A stretch of 64,000 bases of DNA from Halomonas almeriensis (GCF_030409235.1 NZ_JAUFPO010000006.1:62001-126000), one strand, 5' to 3'; shown: positions 55,223 through 64,000, counted from the stretch's first letter. Translations and numbers: made by a program. Notes: generated by a model from the letters alone, not told the origin.

Positions 55223-56016
55223 ACAAGCGGCTATGGCGCAGAGGCCTGAGTGCGTTCTGGTGGCTGACGCTGTTCTTTCTGTATCTGCCGTTGGCCGTGG
55301 TGGTGTTGTTCTCGTTCAACTCGGCCAACAGTTCGGCGAGCCTTGCCGGCTTTTCGCTGCGCTGGTATCAGCGCCTGCTGGGCAACGAGCAGATTCTCTC
55401 GGCTTTCGCCAACAGCATGGTGCTGGCCGTTGTGTCCTCGCTTGTGGCCCTGGGGATCGGCTGTTTGATCGGTTATGGCATGTATCGCCATCGTCACCGC
55501 AAGCTGGGCTGGCTGATCGTGCTGATCTATCTGCCGATCGTATTGCCGGATATCGTCTTCGGGATTTCCGAGATGGCGTTCTTTGTGCAGATCCACGAAG
55601 CGACCGGCTGGTTGAGGCCGGGGCTCGGCACCATGATCATCGCCCACGTGACCTTTCAGATTCCCTTCGTGGCGCTGATCGTCTATTCGCGCTTCGTGGG
55701 GCTGGACCCCACCTTGTTCGAGGCGGCCAAGGACCTGTATGCCACCCCCTTCAAACGCGTTCAGCACTTCATGCTGCCGACCATCAAGCCAGCGTTGATA
55801 TCTGCGTTCTTTCTGTCGTTCACACTGTCGATTGATGATTTTGTCATCAGCTTCTTCACGGCAGGACCGGAAAGCGCCACGCTGCCGATATACATCTGGG
55901 GCGCCATCAAGAAGGGCGTCTCGCCGGAGATCAACGCCATCGCGTCGTTGATGATCGGGGCTGTCGCTCTGGCGGCCCTCCTGAGCCTCATCTTCAATCG
56001 TCGCCGGCCCGCCTAG
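55219..56016 (+). CDS. potI: Putrescine ABC transporter permease (PotI/PotC type)
   Basis: 265 residues, six membrane helices. The docking loop is FEAAKDLYATPFKRVQHFMLP near residue 175, and a conserved FTLSIDDFVISFF follows. Pairs with PotH. Confidence 0.93.
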   Translation: MNKRLWRRGLSAFWWLTLFFLYLPLAVVVLFSFNSANSSASLAGFSLRWYQRLLGNEQILSAFANSMVLAVVSSLVALGIGCLIGYGMYRHRHRKLGWLIVLIYLPIVLPDIVFGISEMAFFVQIHEATGWLRPGLGTMIIAHVTFQIPFVALIVYSRFVGLDPTLFEAAKDLYATPFKRVQHFMLPTIKPALISAFFLSFTLSIDDFVISFFTAGPESATLPIYIWGAIKKGVSPEINAIASLMIGAVALAALLSLIFNRRRPA

Positions 56017-56056
56017 GTCGGCCTCACGTCCATCGCGGTGCAACGAGGAGTCAATC

Positions 56057-57121
56057 ATGCAGATCAACAAGACCCCACTGGTGCTGTCACTGGCCGGTCT
56101 GATGCTGGCCGGCCAGGTACAGGCACAGGACAACAAGCTTTATCTCTTCAACTGGACGGAGTACATGGACCCCGCGATCATCGAGGCATTCGAGGAGCAG
56201 CACGATGTCGACGTGGTAGAGAGTTACTTCAACTCCAATCCGGAGATGTTTGCCAAGCTGCAGGCCGGCGGCACCTCGCAGTACGACATCATCGTGCCGT
56301 CCAATTACTACATCCCACGCTTGATCGAGACTGGGCTCGTCCAGGAGCTCGACAAGTCGAAGCTCGACAATCTTGATAATGTCATGGAGCAATTCGTGGA
56401 CCCGTCCTATGATCCCGGTTCACGTTACTCCGCTCCCTATCAGTGGGGTGTCACCGGTGTGATCTACAACACCGAAACCTTCCCGGATGCGCCCAAGAGT
56501 TGGTCCCTGCTGTTCGACTCCGAGACCAATAGCGAGTACCCCTTCGGCTTGATAGGCGACGGTCAGGTCACGGTCGGCAGCGCCTGTGCCTACCTGGGGC
56601 ACGGCTATGACTGTGCCTCTACCGATGCATGGCGCGAGGCGGCCCAGCTGCTGCTCGACACCAAGGGTCGCGAGACCTTCAGCGGCTTCACCAATGGCAC
56701 CCCGGCGTTGCAGCAACTGGCCCGCGGCGTGACCCATGCCAGCATGTCCTACAATGGCGACTTCCTGTTCTACAAGGAAGAAAACCCCGAGACCTTCTCC
56801 GAGATGGCGTTCATGATTCCCGACGAAGGCGCCGAGATGTGGATCGACGCCATGATGATTCCGCGTGACGCGCCGAATCCGGAGATGGCGCACAAGTTCA
56901 TCGACTTCATCCTCGATGCCGAGGTCGGCGCTCAGCTGTCGAATTACAATTATTATGCCAGCCCCAACAAGGCCGCACGCCCCCACCTCGATGAAGTGCT
57001 GGCGAAACCGCCCGTTCTGCCGAGCGAGGCTGACCTGGAACGCTTGCAGTTCACTCCAACCCTGAAAGGTGAGCAGCTCCAGGTGTTCCAGCAACTGTGG
57101 TCCGAAGTGAAGTCGCGCTGA
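56057..57121 (+). CDS. potF: Putrescine-binding periplasmic protein, first copy
   Basis: 354 residues. The signal peptide ends near VQAQD (about residue 23). Mature start KLYLFNWTEYMDP is the hallmark of PotD/PotF/SpuD-SpuE proteins. Ligand-site segments include PSNYYIPRL and YSAPYQWGVTGVIYN. It delivers putrescine or spermidine to PotGHI. A second, similar binding protein lies at 58647. Precise ligand not resolvable. Confidence 0.92.
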   Translation: MQINKTPLVLSLAGLMLAGQVQAQDNKLYLFNWTEYMDPAIIEAFEEQHDVDVVESYFNSNPEMFAKLQAGGTSQYDIIVPSNYYIPRLIETGLVQELDKSKLDNLDNVMEQFVDPSYDPGSRYSAPYQWGVTGVIYNTETFPDAPKSWSLLFDSETNSEYPFGLIGDGQVTVGSACAYLGHGYDCASTDAWREAAQLLLDTKGRETFSGFTNGTPALQQLARGVTHASMSYNGDFLFYKEENPETFSEMAFMIPDEGAEMWIDAMMIPRDAPNPEMAHKFIDFILDAEVGAQLSNYNYYASPNKAARPHLDEVLAKPPVLPSEADLERLQFTPTLKGEQLQVFQQLWSEVKSR

Positions 57122-57226
57122 ATCGTGACCCACGAGCCCCAAGGGCGGGGGATGCCCCGGGGGTCGTCGCTCGCTAACCTCGAGTGACGCGATCCGGGGC
57201 CCGTTGACATCAGCAAGGATATATCC

Positions 57227-58594
57227 ATGAGTAACCGTCAGGAGCTGCCGCTCCTCAATGAATGGTTCGAGCAGCATGGGATTACCGAGGTCGAGTGCCT
57301 GGTCACCGACCTGACCGGCATCCTCAAGGGCAAAATCATGCCGGCCAACAAGTACCTGAACGGGGGACGCCCGCGACTGCCGGATTCACTGTTTATCCAG
57401 ACCGTGACAGGCGGTTACCCCGACGACGAGGACACCCAGTTCTGGAATCCGGCCGAGCGCGACATGGAGCTCCTGCCGGACCCCAATGCCATCTATCGGG
57501 TGCCCTGGGCCGAGGATGCCACGGCGCAGATCATCCACGACTGCCACTACCTGACCGGTGAGGCCGTCGAGCTGTCGCCGCGCCATGTGCTGAAGCGTGT
57601 ATTGTCACTCTATGAAGCACGTGGCTGGAAGCCGGTGGTGGCGCCCGAGGTGGAGTTCTTCCTGGTCAAGACCAATACCGATTCGGATTATCCGCTGGAG
57701 CCGCCGGTCGGCCGTTGCGGTCGCCAGGAGAGTAGTCGCCAGTCGTTTTCCATCGATGCGGTCAACGAGTTCGACCCCTTGTTCGAGGAGATGTACGACT
57801 ATTGCGAGGCCATGGATCTCAACCTGGACACCCTGATTCACGAAGAAGGGGCGGGGCAGATGGAGGTCAACTTCGAGCACGGGGACCCGCTGACCCTGGC
57901 CGATCAGGTGGTGGTCTTCAAGCGTACGCTGCGCGAGACTGCCTTGCGTCATGGCATGTACGGGACCTTCATGGCCAAGCCCATGGCCAGGGAGCCCGGC
58001 AGCTCCATGCATCTCCATCAGAGCCTTGTCGATATCAAGACCGGCCGCAACCTCTTCGCCGATGACGAAGGCCAGCCCAGCCGGCTTTTCCACCATTTCA
58101 TCGGCGGGCTCCAGCATTATCTGCCGGCCTCGCTTCCGCTGTTGGCGCCCAACGTCAATTCCTATCGCCGGCTGATGCGTACCGAGAACAGCGGTTCGGC
58201 ACCGGTCAATGTGGAGTGGGGCATGGACAATCGGACGGTGGGGTTGAGGGTGCCTATGGCACCGCCCGAGGCCACGCGGGTCGAGAACCGTCTCGCCGGC
58301 GCCGATGCCAACCCTTATCTGGTCATGGCGGCCTCCCTGGCCTGCGGCTATCTGGGCATGCTCAGTCAGCTCGAGGCGCGTCCGCCGATGGTCGGCTCAG
58401 CCTGGTCGAGTGGTGGCAAGTTGCCCGATGATATCGGCCCCGCCCTGGATCGACTCAGAGAGTGCAAGCCCCTGGCGGATATCCTCGGCGAGCGTTTTAC
58501 CAACAGTTACTTGGCCGTCAAGCGTGCCGAGCATCGCGAGTACTTCCAGGTCATCAGCTCCTGGGAGCGCGAGCACCTGCTGTTGCGCGTCTAG
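57227..58594 (+). CDS. puuA: Gamma-glutamylputrescine synthetase (glutamine-synthetase family)
   Basis: 455 residues with a glutamine-synthetase fold: N-terminal beta-grasp (EVECLVTDLTGILKGKIMP) and a catalytic domain with VVAPEVEFFLVKT, HEEGAGQMEVNFEHGDPL, GSSMHLHQSL and VEWGMDNRTVGLRVP. PuuA/SpuI-type enzymes ligate glutamate to putrescine using ATP. Identity is supported by the flanking puuB and pot genes. No PuuC (aldehyde dehydrogenase) or PuuD (hydrolase) is nearby, so the last steps are encoded elsewhere. Confidence 0.9.
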   Translation: MSNRQELPLLNEWFEQHGITEVECLVTDLTGILKGKIMPANKYLNGGRPRLPDSLFIQTVTGGYPDDEDTQFWNPAERDMELLPDPNAIYRVPWAEDATAQIIHDCHYLTGEAVELSPRHVLKRVLSLYEARGWKPVVAPEVEFFLVKTNTDSDYPLEPPVGRCGRQESSRQSFSIDAVNEFDPLFEEMYDYCEAMDLNLDTLIHEEGAGQMEVNFEHGDPLTLADQVVVFKRTLRETALRHGMYGTFMAKPMAREPGSSMHLHQSLVDIKTGRNLFADDEGQPSRLFHHFIGGLQHYLPASLPLLAPNVNSYRRLMRTENSGSAPVNVEWGMDNRTVGLRVPMAPPEATRVENRLAGADANPYLVMAASLACGYLGMLSQLEARPPMVGSAWSSGGKLPDDIGPALDRLRECKPLADILGERFTNSYLAVKRAEHREYFQVISSWEREHLLLRV

Positions 58595-58646
58595 TAGCGA
58601 ATGCCGGGCTTTCTCGGCGTGATATCTATCGCAAGATCCCTGCTAT

Positions 58647-59723
58647 GTGGAGAACCCCATGCGACTTTTACTGGCTGGTGTGGTTGGCGCCTGTGTGCTG
58701 GGCGCCGCAACGGCGTCGACGGCGGACGAGGCCAAGAAGCTCTATGTGTTCAACTGGACTGAATACATGTCGCCGGAAGTGGTCGAGGACTTCGAGGCAC
58801 AATACGATGTGGAAGTGGTCGAGAACTACTTCACGTCCAATGCTGAGATGTTTTCCAAGCTCTCGGCGGGGGCCGATGCCCAGTATGACGTGGTGGTTCC
58901 GACCGATTACTTTGTGCCCCGGTTGATCAACGCCGGCCTGATCCAGGCCTTCGATCCCGAGCTGATCGAGGGCCGTGACAACCTCATGGAGGCGTTCCGC
59001 CAGCCATCCTATGATCCACAGGAGCAGTACAGCGTGCCCTATCTGTGGGGCGCCACGGGGATCGTCTACAACACCCGGACCTTCCCGGATCCCGCCGAAT
59101 CATGGGGCATGCTGTTCGATCCCGAGCTGAATCCGGATCAGCCCTTTGCCCTGCTGGGCGGCGACCCGCAGGTTGCGCTGGGCATGGCCTGCGCCTATCA
59201 GGGCGCCGGTTTCGACTGTGTCGGCCAGCAGCCCTGGGTCGAGGCCGCGCGCCTGGCCAGCGAGACGCTGGATCGCCCCAACTTTACCGGCTTCGTCGAC
59301 AGCACGGCGGCCGTCGAGCAGGTGGCACGGGGGGTGTCACAGCTGGCCGTGACCTACAGCGGTGACGTGGATTATCGCAAGGCTGCCTCGCCGGAGACCT
59401 ATGAGCATCTGGAGTTCTTCGTGCCGGAAGAGGGCTCCCAGCTCGGCGTCGATACCCTGGTGATTCCGGCCCGTGCACCACACCCGAAGCTTGCCCACCA
59501 GTTCATCAGTTTTCTGATGCAGCCCGAGAACGCGGCGCGCTCGGCCAGTTTTGCCTATTATCGCTCGCCCAACGCGGCGGCGCTCGAGGATATGCCCGAG
59601 GAACTGGCGAAGAGCTCACGTCTGGAGGATGACCGCCGCGACCAGCTGGTGACCACACCGCTCATCGAGGGCGAACAACTGCAGATGCTGCAACAGATCT
59701 GGACCGAGGTGCGCAGTCGCTGA
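58647..59723 (+). CDS. potF: Putrescine-binding periplasmic protein, second copy
   Basis: 358 residues; signal peptide ending near STADE (about residue 23), then KKLYVFNWTEYMSPE. It parallels the first copy throughout (PTDYFVPRLINAGL, YSVPYLWGATGIVYN, PNFTGFVDSTAAVEQVARGV) but is clearly diverged. It probably shares PotGHI while preferring a different polyamine, as SpuD and SpuE do in Pseudomonas. Confidence 0.9.
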   Translation: MENPMRLLLAGVVGACVLGAATASTADEAKKLYVFNWTEYMSPEVVEDFEAQYDVEVVENYFTSNAEMFSKLSAGADAQYDVVVPTDYFVPRLINAGLIQAFDPELIEGRDNLMEAFRQPSYDPQEQYSVPYLWGATGIVYNTRTFPDPAESWGMLFDPELNPDQPFALLGGDPQVALGMACAYQGAGFDCVGQQPWVEAARLASETLDRPNFTGFVDSTAAVEQVARGVSQLAVTYSGDVDYRKAASPETYEHLEFFVPEEGSQLGVDTLVIPARAPHPKLAHQFISFLMQPENAARSASFAYYRSPNAAALEDMPEELAKSSRLEDDRRDQLVTTPLIEGEQLQMLQQIWTEVRSR

Positions 59724-59776
59724 ATTGGGCGCTGTGTACCGGCCTGCCGTCCTGCTCATGACTCTGGGAGAGTTCC

Positions 59777-61075
59777 ATGAAAGTTAAGGCCAATGCGGCT
59801 CGCGACCATGTGGCATCCTGGTATGCGGCTTCCGCCAACCCCGCTCCCCGACGGCCGTCACTGGAAGGTCATGTGCAAAGTGATGTCTGTGTGGTGGGCG
59901 CCGGCTTCACGGGCATCTCGGCGGCGCTGCATCTCGCCGAGCAGGGCCTGAAGGTCGTCGTGCTCGAGGCTTCACGAGTAGGGTTCGGGGCCTCGGGCCG
60001 CAATGGCGGCCAGATCGTCAACAGTTACAGCCGCGACATGGACATGATCGAGTCCCGCTATGGCGCCGAGACAGCCCGCGCGCTGGGCGACATGGCGTTC
60101 GAGGGCAACCGCATTATCCGCCAGCGCGTGGCGCAGCACGGCATCGACTGTGACCTGCGCGACGGCAACCTCTTTGCCGCCTGCAACCGCAAGCAGATGG
60201 CCGGCCTGCGTGAGCACAAGGCATTGTGGGAGCGCTATGGTCATCAGCAACTGGAGCTGCTGGAAGAGCAGGCGGTCAAGCGCGAAGTCGGCTCGGACCG
60301 TTATACGGGGGCCCTGATCGATCACTCCGGGGGCCACCTGCATCCCCTCAACCTGGTGCTGGGTCAGGCGGCGGCCTTCGAGTCGCTGGGAGGTGTCATC
60401 CATGAACAGTCACCGGTCACCGGCCTGACACATGGCGATCCGGTCACCATCACCACACCCGCCGGCAGGATCACGACCTCTCGGGTGGTGATGGCCGGCA
60501 ATGCCTATCTGCAAGGAGTACTGCCGGAGCTCGAGGGCAAGTCGATGCCCTGCGGCACGCAGATCATCGTCACCGAGCCGCTGGGCGAGGACAGAGCGCG
60601 GGCACTGCTGCCCAACGACCTGGCGGTGGAGGACTGCAACTATCTGCTGGATTACTACCGGCTGACGGCCGACAACCGCTTGCTGTACGGCGGGGGAGTG
60701 AATTATGGGGGCCAGGACCCGGCGGATATCGAGGCGGTGATCCGGCCCAAGATGGAAACGACCTTCCCCGGCCTGAAGGAGGTGTCCATCGATTACGCCT
60801 GGAGCGGCAACTTCCTGATGACGCTCAACCGGCTGCCGCAGTTCGGCGTCATCAACGACAACGTCTACTACGCACAGGGCTACTCCGGCCATGGCGTGAC
60901 TTGCACCCACCTGGCCGGGCGTCTGATCGGCGAAGTCATGATCGGCCGCGAGGAACGTTTCGACGCCTTCGCCGGACTGCCCCACCTGCCGTTTCCCGGG
61001 GGGCGCATGTTCCGCGTGCCGTTATCGGCCCTTGGTGCCTGGTACTACTCGACCCGCGACCGCCTGTGCGTTTGA
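59777..61075 (+). CDS. puuB: Gamma-glutamylputrescine oxidase-like flavoprotein, second copy
   Basis: 432 residues. FAD site VCVVGAGFTGISAALHLAEQG near residue 37 and FGASGRNGGQIVNSY. Paralogue of the gene at 51802, with the same overall layout including YYAQGYSGHGV near the C-terminus. Two differing copies suggest activity on two gamma-glutamylated amines. Last gene of the locus; a terminator follows. Confidence 0.87.
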   Translation: MKVKANAARDHVASWYAASANPAPRRPSLEGHVQSDVCVVGAGFTGISAALHLAEQGLKVVVLEASRVGFGASGRNGGQIVNSYSRDMDMIESRYGAETARALGDMAFEGNRIIRQRVAQHGIDCDLRDGNLFAACNRKQMAGLREHKALWERYGHQQLELLEEQAVKREVGSDRYTGALIDHSGGHLHPLNLVLGQAAAFESLGGVIHEQSPVTGLTHGDPVTITTPAGRITTSRVVMAGNAYLQGVLPELEGKSMPCGTQIIVTEPLGEDRARALLPNDLAVEDCNYLLDYYRLTADNRLLYGGGVNYGGQDPADIEAVIRPKMETTFPGLKEVSIDYAWSGNFLMTLNRLPQFGVINDNVYYAQGYSGHGVTCTHLAGRLIGEVMIGREERFDAFAGLPHLPFPGGRMFRVPLSALGAWYYSTRDRLCV

Positions 61076-61127
61076 CTCTCGCCCAGGCAGACCGGGGCGA
61101 ACGCCAGGCAAGGCGTCAGCAAACGAA

Positions 61128-61165
61128 AGCGCCAGGAAGGCAGACCCTCCTGGCGCTCACTTTTC
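61128..61165. terminator. Terminator of the putrescine locus
   Basis: Perfect 10-bp stem AGCGCCAGGA/TCCTGGCGCT with a 10-base loop, followed by CACTTTTCCC on the plus strand and TTTCGTTT on the minus strand. It can serve both convergent units. Confidence 0.7.
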
Positions 61166-61170
61166 CCTTC

Positions 61171-61226
61171 TTATTTCTTACCTCTTACTCCTTACCTCTT
61201 ACTCCTCACAGTTAGCACCTCACTTC
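61171..61226. repeat. Heptad (TTACYYC) tract
   Basis: Eight 7-bp units in register: TTATTTC, TTACCTC, TTACTCC, TTACCTC, TTACTCC, TCACAGT, TAGCACC, TCACTTC. It ends 6 bases before the stop codon of the minus-strand dehydrogenase and is the reverse complement of a GRRGTRA-type heptad, like the tract at 26693. Confidence 0.75.
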
Positions 61227-61232
61227 CAGGGC

Positions 61233-63797
61233 TCAGCTCTTGGGGCGCAGGTTTTCCGGATCGTACAGCGGCTTGTAACCGACCGACTCGACCTGTACCG
61301 GGTAGATCTCGTCGAAGTACTGGACCTGGAGGGTGCGGCCTTCCTCGCAGTAGGCATAGGGCAGATAGCCGAGGCAGATGTTCTTGCCCACGGACGGGCC
61401 GTAGGCAACGCTGGTGACGTAGGAATTCCGACCCAGCTCATCGACCAGGGTCTTGCCGGTCTGCGGGTCCATGATCGGCATGTGACCCACCGGGTAACGC
61501 GCGACGCCGTTGGCATCGGTGTTGTCGGTCATCGTCAAGGTGCACAGATAAGCGGGCTGGTGCGCACGCTCGCGCTGGGCGACGTAGGCCTCCTTACCAT
61601 GGAAGTCGGCCGCCTTGACCTTGGGCCGGGCCAGGCCTGCTTCCATGAGGTTGTAGTCGGTTTTCAGATCGGCATTCTGCAGGCGCAGGCACTTCTCCAG
61701 ACGACGGCTGTTGGCGTAGGTCTCGATGCCCACCGGGGTGACGCCCTGGTCGTACAGGGTGTCCCACAGCGCCAGGCCATCGTCGTACTGGAAGTGCAGC
61801 TCCCAGCCCTGCTCGCCGACATAGGAGATCCGGAAGGCGGTGACCGGGGTGCCGTTGACCGTGATGTCCTTGACGGCGGCGAACGGGAAGTTCTCCACCG
61901 TGAGGGCATCCGGGTCGTCGACGACGGCCTGCAGCGTCGTGCGGGCGTTCGGGCCCCACAGGCCGATGCAGCCGTAGTCGGTGGTGCGTTCCTGAATGTC
62001 GACGCTGAAGCCCTTGTCCTCGGCCATGCGCTTCATCCAGATATAGTCGCGGTTGCCCGCGTCGCCACCGTCGATGACGCGGTAATGGCTCTCGCCCATG
62101 CGCAGGACCGTCAGATCGGCGCGCACGCCGCCCAGATGGTCGAGGAAGTGGGTGTAGACGCCCTTGCCGATCGGCATGTCGCCGCCGACCTTGGCCACGC
62201 TGGTGTACTCCATCAGCGCTTCGGCATCGCGGCCCGTGATGTCGTAGATGGCGAAGTGCGACAGGTTGATCATGCCGACGTTCTCGGACAGCTCGAGATG
62301 CTCGGCGTTGGAGACACGCCAGAAGTGGCGGTTATCCCATTCGGCGTTGCGTTCCGGAATCCTGTCGCCCCATTTCGCGAGCAGGTGCTCGTTGCTGGCG
62401 TAGCCGTGCGCACGCTCCCAGCCGGCGGCTTCCATGAAGTAGCCACCGAGCTCGACCTCGCGCTCGTAGAAGGGGCTCTGACGCAGGTTGCGCGCCGCGG
62501 TGTAGGGCTCGCGGTTGTGCACCGGCGGGTTGTAGATCTTGAAGGCGGTCTCGTAGCAGCGGTCGTGGATATAGTCCGCTTCCTTCTGGAAGGGGTAGTA
62601 GCGCGTGAAGTCGATGCCGTGCGGGTCGAGATCGACGCGCCCGTCGGTCATCCAGTCGGCGACGACCTTGCCGGTACCCGGGCCGTCCTTCACCCAGACC
62701 GACTCGACGTACCACAGGCCGCGCACCTTGGCGGACTCGCCGATGGATGGGCCGCCGTCGGCGGTGACCTGCAGCAGGCCATTGAACGAGTGTTTCTCGT
62801 CATAACCTAGCTCTCCCAGAATGGGAGTCAGCTCCATGGCCCGCTCGAGCGGCTCCATGATCTGCTCCATCTCCAGGTCACGCTGCGAGGGCGACAGGCG
62901 GGCCTCTTCCTTCTCGAGAATGTCGCGGGGATGCACCATGCGCGGCGCCTTCTCCTCGTAGTAGCCCCACTCGATCTGGCCGCCCTCGGTGCTCTTCGGA
63001 TCACCGGTGTCGCGCAGATAGGCCGAATTGCCCTGGTCGCGCAGCAGTGGGTAGCCGATCTCCTTGCCGGTGCCGGCGAATTCATCGTACGGTCCGAACC
63101 ACAGCAGCGGGTGGTCTACCGGCATGATCGGCAGGTCCTCGCCGGCCATTTCAGCGATCATGCGGCCCCAGAGGCCGGCGCAGCAGACGACGTACGGCGC
63201 TTCGATGTAGCCACGATGGGTATACACGCCCTTGATGCGGCCGTTCTCGATCTCGAGGCCGGTTGCCGGGGTGTTAGCGAAGGCCTGGAGCTTGCCCGTC
63301 TCTTCGGCCTTCTTCACCAGTTCGCCGCTGAAGATCTGCGAGCGCGGGATGACCAGACCTGCGTCCGGGTCGTACATCGCGCCCTGGATCTGGTCTTCCT
63401 CGATCAGCGGCATGAGCTCCTTGGCTTCCTTCGGTCCGATCATGCGCACATTGGTGCCGAAGGCGCGTCCGGAGTCGACCTTGCGCTTGAGCTCCTCCAT
63501 CCGCTCATCATCGCCGACCCGCGCGACCTCGAGACCCCCGACCCGGTCGTAGTGCCCCATCTTGTCGAAGAACTCGATGGAGTAGGTGGTGGTGTAGCAG
63601 GTCATTTCATCGTGTGCGGTGGCGAAGCAGAAGTCGGAGGCGTGCGACGTCGAGCCGATATCGGTGGGGATCGCCGACTTGTCGATACCCACAATGTTCT
63701 CCCAGCCACGCTCGATCAGGTGATGGGCCACGGAAGCGCCGACAATGCCCCCCTGACCAATGATGACGACGTCTGCCTGAGTGGGAAAGGTTGCCAT
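61233..63797 (-). CDS. Dimethylglycine/sarcosine dehydrogenase-like flavoprotein with GcvT domain
   Basis: 854 residues. The N-terminal half is a DAO-type FAD domain (VVIIGQGGIVGASVAHHLIERG) with GSTSHASDF, where the His probably carries the covalent flavin. A linker FAO_M domain and a C-terminal aminomethyltransferase (GcvT) domain follow (about 440-854; WELHFQYDDGLALWD region, LAGRP-like GLARPKVKAADF). Such enzymes demethylate dimethylglycine or sarcosine and pass the one-carbon unit to tetrahydrofolate. This fits the betaine genes 30 kb away. The exact substrate is not settled. Confidence 0.85.
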   Translation of the reverse strand: MATFPTQADVVIIGQGGIVGASVAHHLIERGWENIVGIDKSAIPTDIGSTSHASDFCFATAHDEMTCYTTTYSIEFFDKMGHYDRVGGLEVARVGDDERMEELKRKVDSGRAFGTNVRMIGPKEAKELMPLIEEDQIQGAMYDPDAGLVIPRSQIFSGELVKKAEETGKLQAFANTPATGLEIENGRIKGVYTHRGYIEAPYVVCCAGLWGRMIAEMAGEDLPIMPVDHPLLWFGPYDEFAGTGKEIGYPLLRDQGNSAYLRDTGDPKSTEGGQIEWGYYEEKAPRMVHPRDILEKEEARLSPSQRDLEMEQIMEPLERAMELTPILGELGYDEKHSFNGLLQVTADGGPSIGESAKVRGLWYVESVWVKDGPGTGKVVADWMTDGRVDLDPHGIDFTRYYPFQKEADYIHDRCYETAFKIYNPPVHNREPYTAARNLRQSPFYEREVELGGYFMEAAGWERAHGYASNEHLLAKWGDRIPERNAEWDNRHFWRVSNAEHLELSENVGMINLSHFAIYDITGRDAEALMEYTSVAKVGGDMPIGKGVYTHFLDHLGGVRADLTVLRMGESHYRVIDGGDAGNRDYIWMKRMAEDKGFSVDIQERTTDYGCIGLWGPNARTTLQAVVDDPDALTVENFPFAAVKDITVNGTPVTAFRISYVGEQGWELHFQYDDGLALWDTLYDQGVTPVGIETYANSRRLEKCLRLQNADLKTDYNLMEAGLARPKVKAADFHGKEAYVAQRERAHQPAYLCTLTMTDNTDANGVARYPVGHMPIMDPQTGKTLVDELGRNSYVTSVAYGPSVGKNICLGYLPYAYCEEGRTLQVQYFDEIYPVQVESVGYKPLYDPENLRPKS

Positions 63798-63946
63798 GGT
63801 TGTTCCTCCGTTACCTTGGGATCGAGCGCTATTCTGACACGCTACTGCACGGCGATGACGCAGGCTGCCCCATCACGACGTCGCCATGTGTCATGGCGAC
63901 AGCCGAGGGCATTCGGGGCCGGCGAACGGTAGAAAGCGTGGTTGAT

Positions 63947-64000
63947 TCACGACGCCTGGCGTCGCTGCTGTGCCAGTTGCTCCACGGCTTGACGGGCCAC
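63947..64000 (-). CDS. Probable C-terminal end of a further minus-strand gene
   Basis: An open frame enters at base 64000 and reads VARQAVEQLAQQRRQAS before TGA at 63947-63949. The Gln/Arg-rich helix is coding-like, but only 17 codons are visible, so neither family nor reality can be confirmed. The 149 bases between it and the dehydrogenase start show nothing else. Confidence 0.35.
   Translation of the reverse strand: MARQAVEQLAQQRRQAS

Overview
The window is a stretch of chromosome from a GC-rich gammaproteobacterium. It most resembles a halophile of the Halomonadaceae (Halomonas/Chromohalobacter type). That assignment is an inference from gene content: a betIBA choline-to-glycine-betaine cluster with a choline/betaine binding protein, a single-chain dimethylglycine-dehydrogenase-like enzyme, duplicated putrescine uptake and oxidation genes, and a housekeeping block (lolB-ispE-tRNA-Gln-prs-rplY-pth-ychF-tRNA-Met, divergent from hemA-prfA-prmC-moeB) in the order known from Pseudomonas. 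No phage, insertion sequence, CRISPR array or rRNA operon was seen.

Layout. 1-4.1 kb, mostly minus strand: the N-terminal part of a PutA that lacks the DNA-binding ribbon-helix-helix, an AraC regulator, a small membrane protein, tRNA-Gly, a structured intergenic RNA candidate and a CBS-domain protein. 4.3-10.1 kb, plus strand: Pmp3-tailed membrane protein, EamA transporter, nadK, a metallophosphoesterase, a rhomboid protease, a YeaC-like protein and a DUF2797 protein. 10.1-16.1 kb: a radical-SAM gene with a LexA box, divergent from a cobalamin-riboswitch-controlled btuBFCD operon. 16.3-21.3 kb, minus strand: ugpBAECQ for glycerol-3-phosphate and glycerophosphodiesters, behind a clear Pho box. 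21.5-26.7 kb: an unknown protein, azurin, quinone oxidoreductase, and an RpiR regulator divergent from an aminotransferase plus an AhpD-like protein. 26.7-34.7 kb: fadE and betIBA (minus), divergent from a choline/betaine-binding protein, with a BetI-type operator between them. 34.8-35.3 kb: tRNA-Met and three identical tRNA-Asn genes. 35.5-46.9 kb: prc, an M18 aminopeptidase and the conserved housekeeping block. 47-51.8 kb: hemA-prfA-prmC-lrp-moeB. 51.8-61.1 kb: a plus-strand putrescine locus (puuB, potGHIF, puuA, a second potF, a second puuB). 61.2-63.8 kb: the dimethylglycine-dehydrogenase-like enzyme on the minus strand, then the probable end of a further gene.

How the genes work together. 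Osmoprotectant and nitrogen metabolism dominate: choline is bound and oxidised to betaine (betX/betA/betB), methylated glycines are demethylated, proline is oxidised (PutA), and putrescine is imported, gamma-glutamylated and oxidised. Phosphate scavenging (ugp) and vitamin B12 uptake (btu) are separate units, each with a recognisable control element.

The most unusual signal is a family of intergenic tracts with a strict 7-bp period (CGAGNNN or GRRGTGA type). Seven were found. Six start at or just past the stop codon of a gene, and several are arranged as inverted halves that could fold into long hairpins.
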